From Acidimicrobiia bacterium (lineage in GTDB: Bacteria; Actinomycetota; Acidimicrobiia; Spongiisociales; SHLN01): a stretch of 6,239 nucleotides of DNA. The notes below the pieces were generated by a model, which did no database searches, had not been told where the DNA came from, and was given only the letters and a program-made list of their open reading frames with translations. This document shows positions 4,976-6,239 of the stretch, one piece after another. The position numbers were made by a program, and so were the translations under genes. How positions within the stretch are numbered: position 1 is the first letter of the stretch; every line of letters begins with the position of its first letter. The stretch is from positions 1 through 6,239 of the forward strand of contig JAUXLW010000079.1 of assembly GCA_030623545.1 (NCBI GenBank). Direction: 5' to 3'.

Positions 4976-6239
4976 TGCGGCGAAAGTTCTTCTGGAGCAT
5001 GATGGCTGCCGCCGCCCTGGCGCTGCTGGTTGGCGGGATCGTGGCTGCAGTGCTCACCAACCGCCAGGCTCGCCGGGATGACCTTGCCGAGCTGTCCCGC
5101 CAGGCGGAAGCTATCGGCCGGGAAGCCGAGGAGTCCATCGCCGCGGCCCGCCAGCGTGGTGACGCGGCCCTGCGGAACCTGCTAAATGAGCGCACCGTGC
5201 GCGAGCTCTTGTTCATCGCCACCAGGGTGGGAGGTCACGATTTCGTTGAGATCGCGGCCGTCCGTCGGGGAGAGCTCATCGTTCCCGGCACCAGTGTGTT
5301 GATCCCGGCGTTGGGTCTGGAGACGGCCGAGTTCCGGCCCGGCACCACGGTGGAATTCGAAGGAGAGGTCGAGGGTCAACCTGTGGTCGTCGTCGTGCGC
5401 ACGGTGGACACGGGAACACCGGCCTTCTCCTTCGCGGTGCTGCTGGGGCGGGAATCGTCGCTGATCGTTGGCATCACTCTTGTGAGGGCCTTCCTGGTCG
5501 CACTCGGGGCTGCGGTGGTTGTGGTCGCGGTGTTGGCCGGACTGCTCGCTAATCGGCTCGGAGACCGCCTGGCGAAGGTCAGCGCTGCAGCAGAAAGTCT
5601 GGCGGGGGGCGATCTCGGTGCCCGGGTAGCCGACGACGGTGCCGACGAGGTGGCAGATCTGGCAGACCGATTCAACGAGATGGCGGATCGGCTCGAAGCT
5701 GCTTCGCAGCGGGAGCGAGATTTTTTGCTCAACGTCGGGCACGATCTGCGAACACCGCTCACCAGCCTGGCCGGCTACGCCGAAACCCTGGCCGACGGCA
5801 CAATTGAGCCGGATCAGCTCCCCAAGGTGGCGGCGGTGCTGCAACGACAGACGGCGAGGCTGTCACGCCTGGTGGAGGATTTGATGCTGCTGTCGAGGCT
5901 TCAAGCCAGGGAGTTCACGCTGCGTCCCGAAGATGTTGAGCTTGATGCTCATGTCAGGGGAGTGGCAGAAGATTTCCTGGGCCGGGCCGCCGAGGTCTCA
6001 GTGCAATTAGTGATCGAGACCGACCCGACCGGGCCGGTAAGTGTCGATCCGGTGCGTATTGCTCAGATCGTGTCCAACCTGGTCGAGAACGGTCTCCGGT
6101 ACACGCCTGAAGGCGGAACCGTGACAGTGCGGGTCCTGTCGAGCCCGTCTGAGGTGGCCATAGAAGTGGCGGACACCGGGCCGGGAATCGATCCCGAGGA
6201 CCTTCCGAAGGTCTTTGACCGGTTGTACGTTGCCCAGCA
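4975..6239 (+). CDS. Sensor histidine kinase, C-terminus cut by window edge
   Basis: I translated 421 codons from ATG 4975. This is a membrane sensor kinase that phosphorylates the preceding regulator. Order of parts: TM1 (about 10-28); an extracytoplasmic region (about 29-162) that begins with a charged, probably helical stretch and continues as beta-rich sequence; TM2 (about 163-191); a HAMP linker (about 190-243, with DEVADLADRFNEMADRL); the HisKA domain with H-box GHDLRTPLTSL and phospho-acceptor His256; and the start of the HATPase domain with N-box NLVENGLRYTP (368-378), G1 box DTGPGI (400-405) and F-box FDRLY (414-418). The G2 box would lie past the window edge. The H-box reads G-H-D where S-H-E is commonest, and the N-box has Gly373 where Ala is usual; both are tolerable variants. 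AGGG (4964-4967) seven bases upstream is a weak ribosome site, and the TAATG overlap implies coupling to the regulator. The signal sensed is unknown. Confidence 0.93.
   Translation, partial: MRRKFFWSMMAAAALALLVGGIVAAVLTNRQARRDDLAELSRQAEAIGREAEESIAAARQRGDAALRNLLNERTVRELLFIATRVGGHDFVEIAAVRRGELIVPGTSVLIPALGLETAEFRPGTTVEFEGEVEGQPVVVVVRTVDTGTPAFSFAVLLGRESSLIVGITLVRAFLVALGAAVVVVAVLAGLLANRLGDRLAKVSAAAESLAGGDLGARVADDGADEVADLADRFNEMADRLEAASQRERDFLLNVGHDLRTPLTSLAGYAETLADGTIEPDQLPKVAAVLQRQTARLSRLVEDLMLLSRLQAREFTLRPEDVELDAHVRGVAEDFLGRAAEVSVQLVIETDPTGPVSVDPVRIAQIVSNLVENGLRYTPEGGTVTVRVLSSPSEVAIEVADTGPGIDPEDLPKVFDRLYVAQ

Noticed and set aside
5182..5844. 220-codon minus-strand open frame opposite the histidine kinase
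   Set aside because: It overlaps the HAMP and H-box coding sequence antisense; composition is atypical and no start context supports it.

Overview
The window is a compact, GC-rich stretch of bacterial chromosome whose reading frames strongly favour G or C at the third codon position. The gene set, the tight start/stop overlaps and the style of the proteins fit a high-GC Actinomycetota-like bacterium, possibly an uncultivated lineage. That placement is inferred from overall character only; there is no rRNA or other marker gene here.

Layout. On the minus strand at the left edge lies a two-gene unit: csaA (542-868), a small OB-fold tRNA-binding/chaperone-like protein, followed by an MFS transporter that runs off the left end (545 down to 1). 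They overlap by ATGA. Back to back with csaA, across a 63 bp gap, ccdA (932-1687) on the plus strand encodes a six-helix thiol:disulfide electron carrier of the CcdA/DsbD membrane family. Next is a 163 bp gene-free gap almost exactly filled by a structured element with imperfect 21 bp inverted ends (1684-1848). After it come trpE (1851-3311, anthranilate synthase component I) and a YgfZ/GcvT-like folate-binding protein (3308-4261), again joined by an ATGA overlap. A 36 bp gap separates these from a two-component pair: an OmpR/PhoB-type response regulator (4298-4975) and its membrane histidine kinase (4975 to the right edge, truncated inside the catalytic domain), joined by a TAATG overlap.

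How the genes work together. The three overlapping pairs (csaA-MFS, trpE-ygfZ, RR-HK) are probably translationally coupled. The response regulator and kinase clearly form a signalling pair. The others are mostly housekeeping functions (tryptophan synthesis, Fe-S/one-carbon protein maintenance, extracytoplasmic redox) with no obvious shared pathway.

The most unusual part is the intergenic element between ccdA and trpE. Its termini supply the ccdA stop codon and apparently the trpE ribosome-binding site. Every mismatch between its arms becomes a G-U wobble in a minus-strand transcript, but none would pair in a plus-strand one. It looks like a dispersed, structured or MITE-like repeat, but its copy number cannot be judged from one window. 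Nothing else points to a novel system; the coding genes belong to known families.
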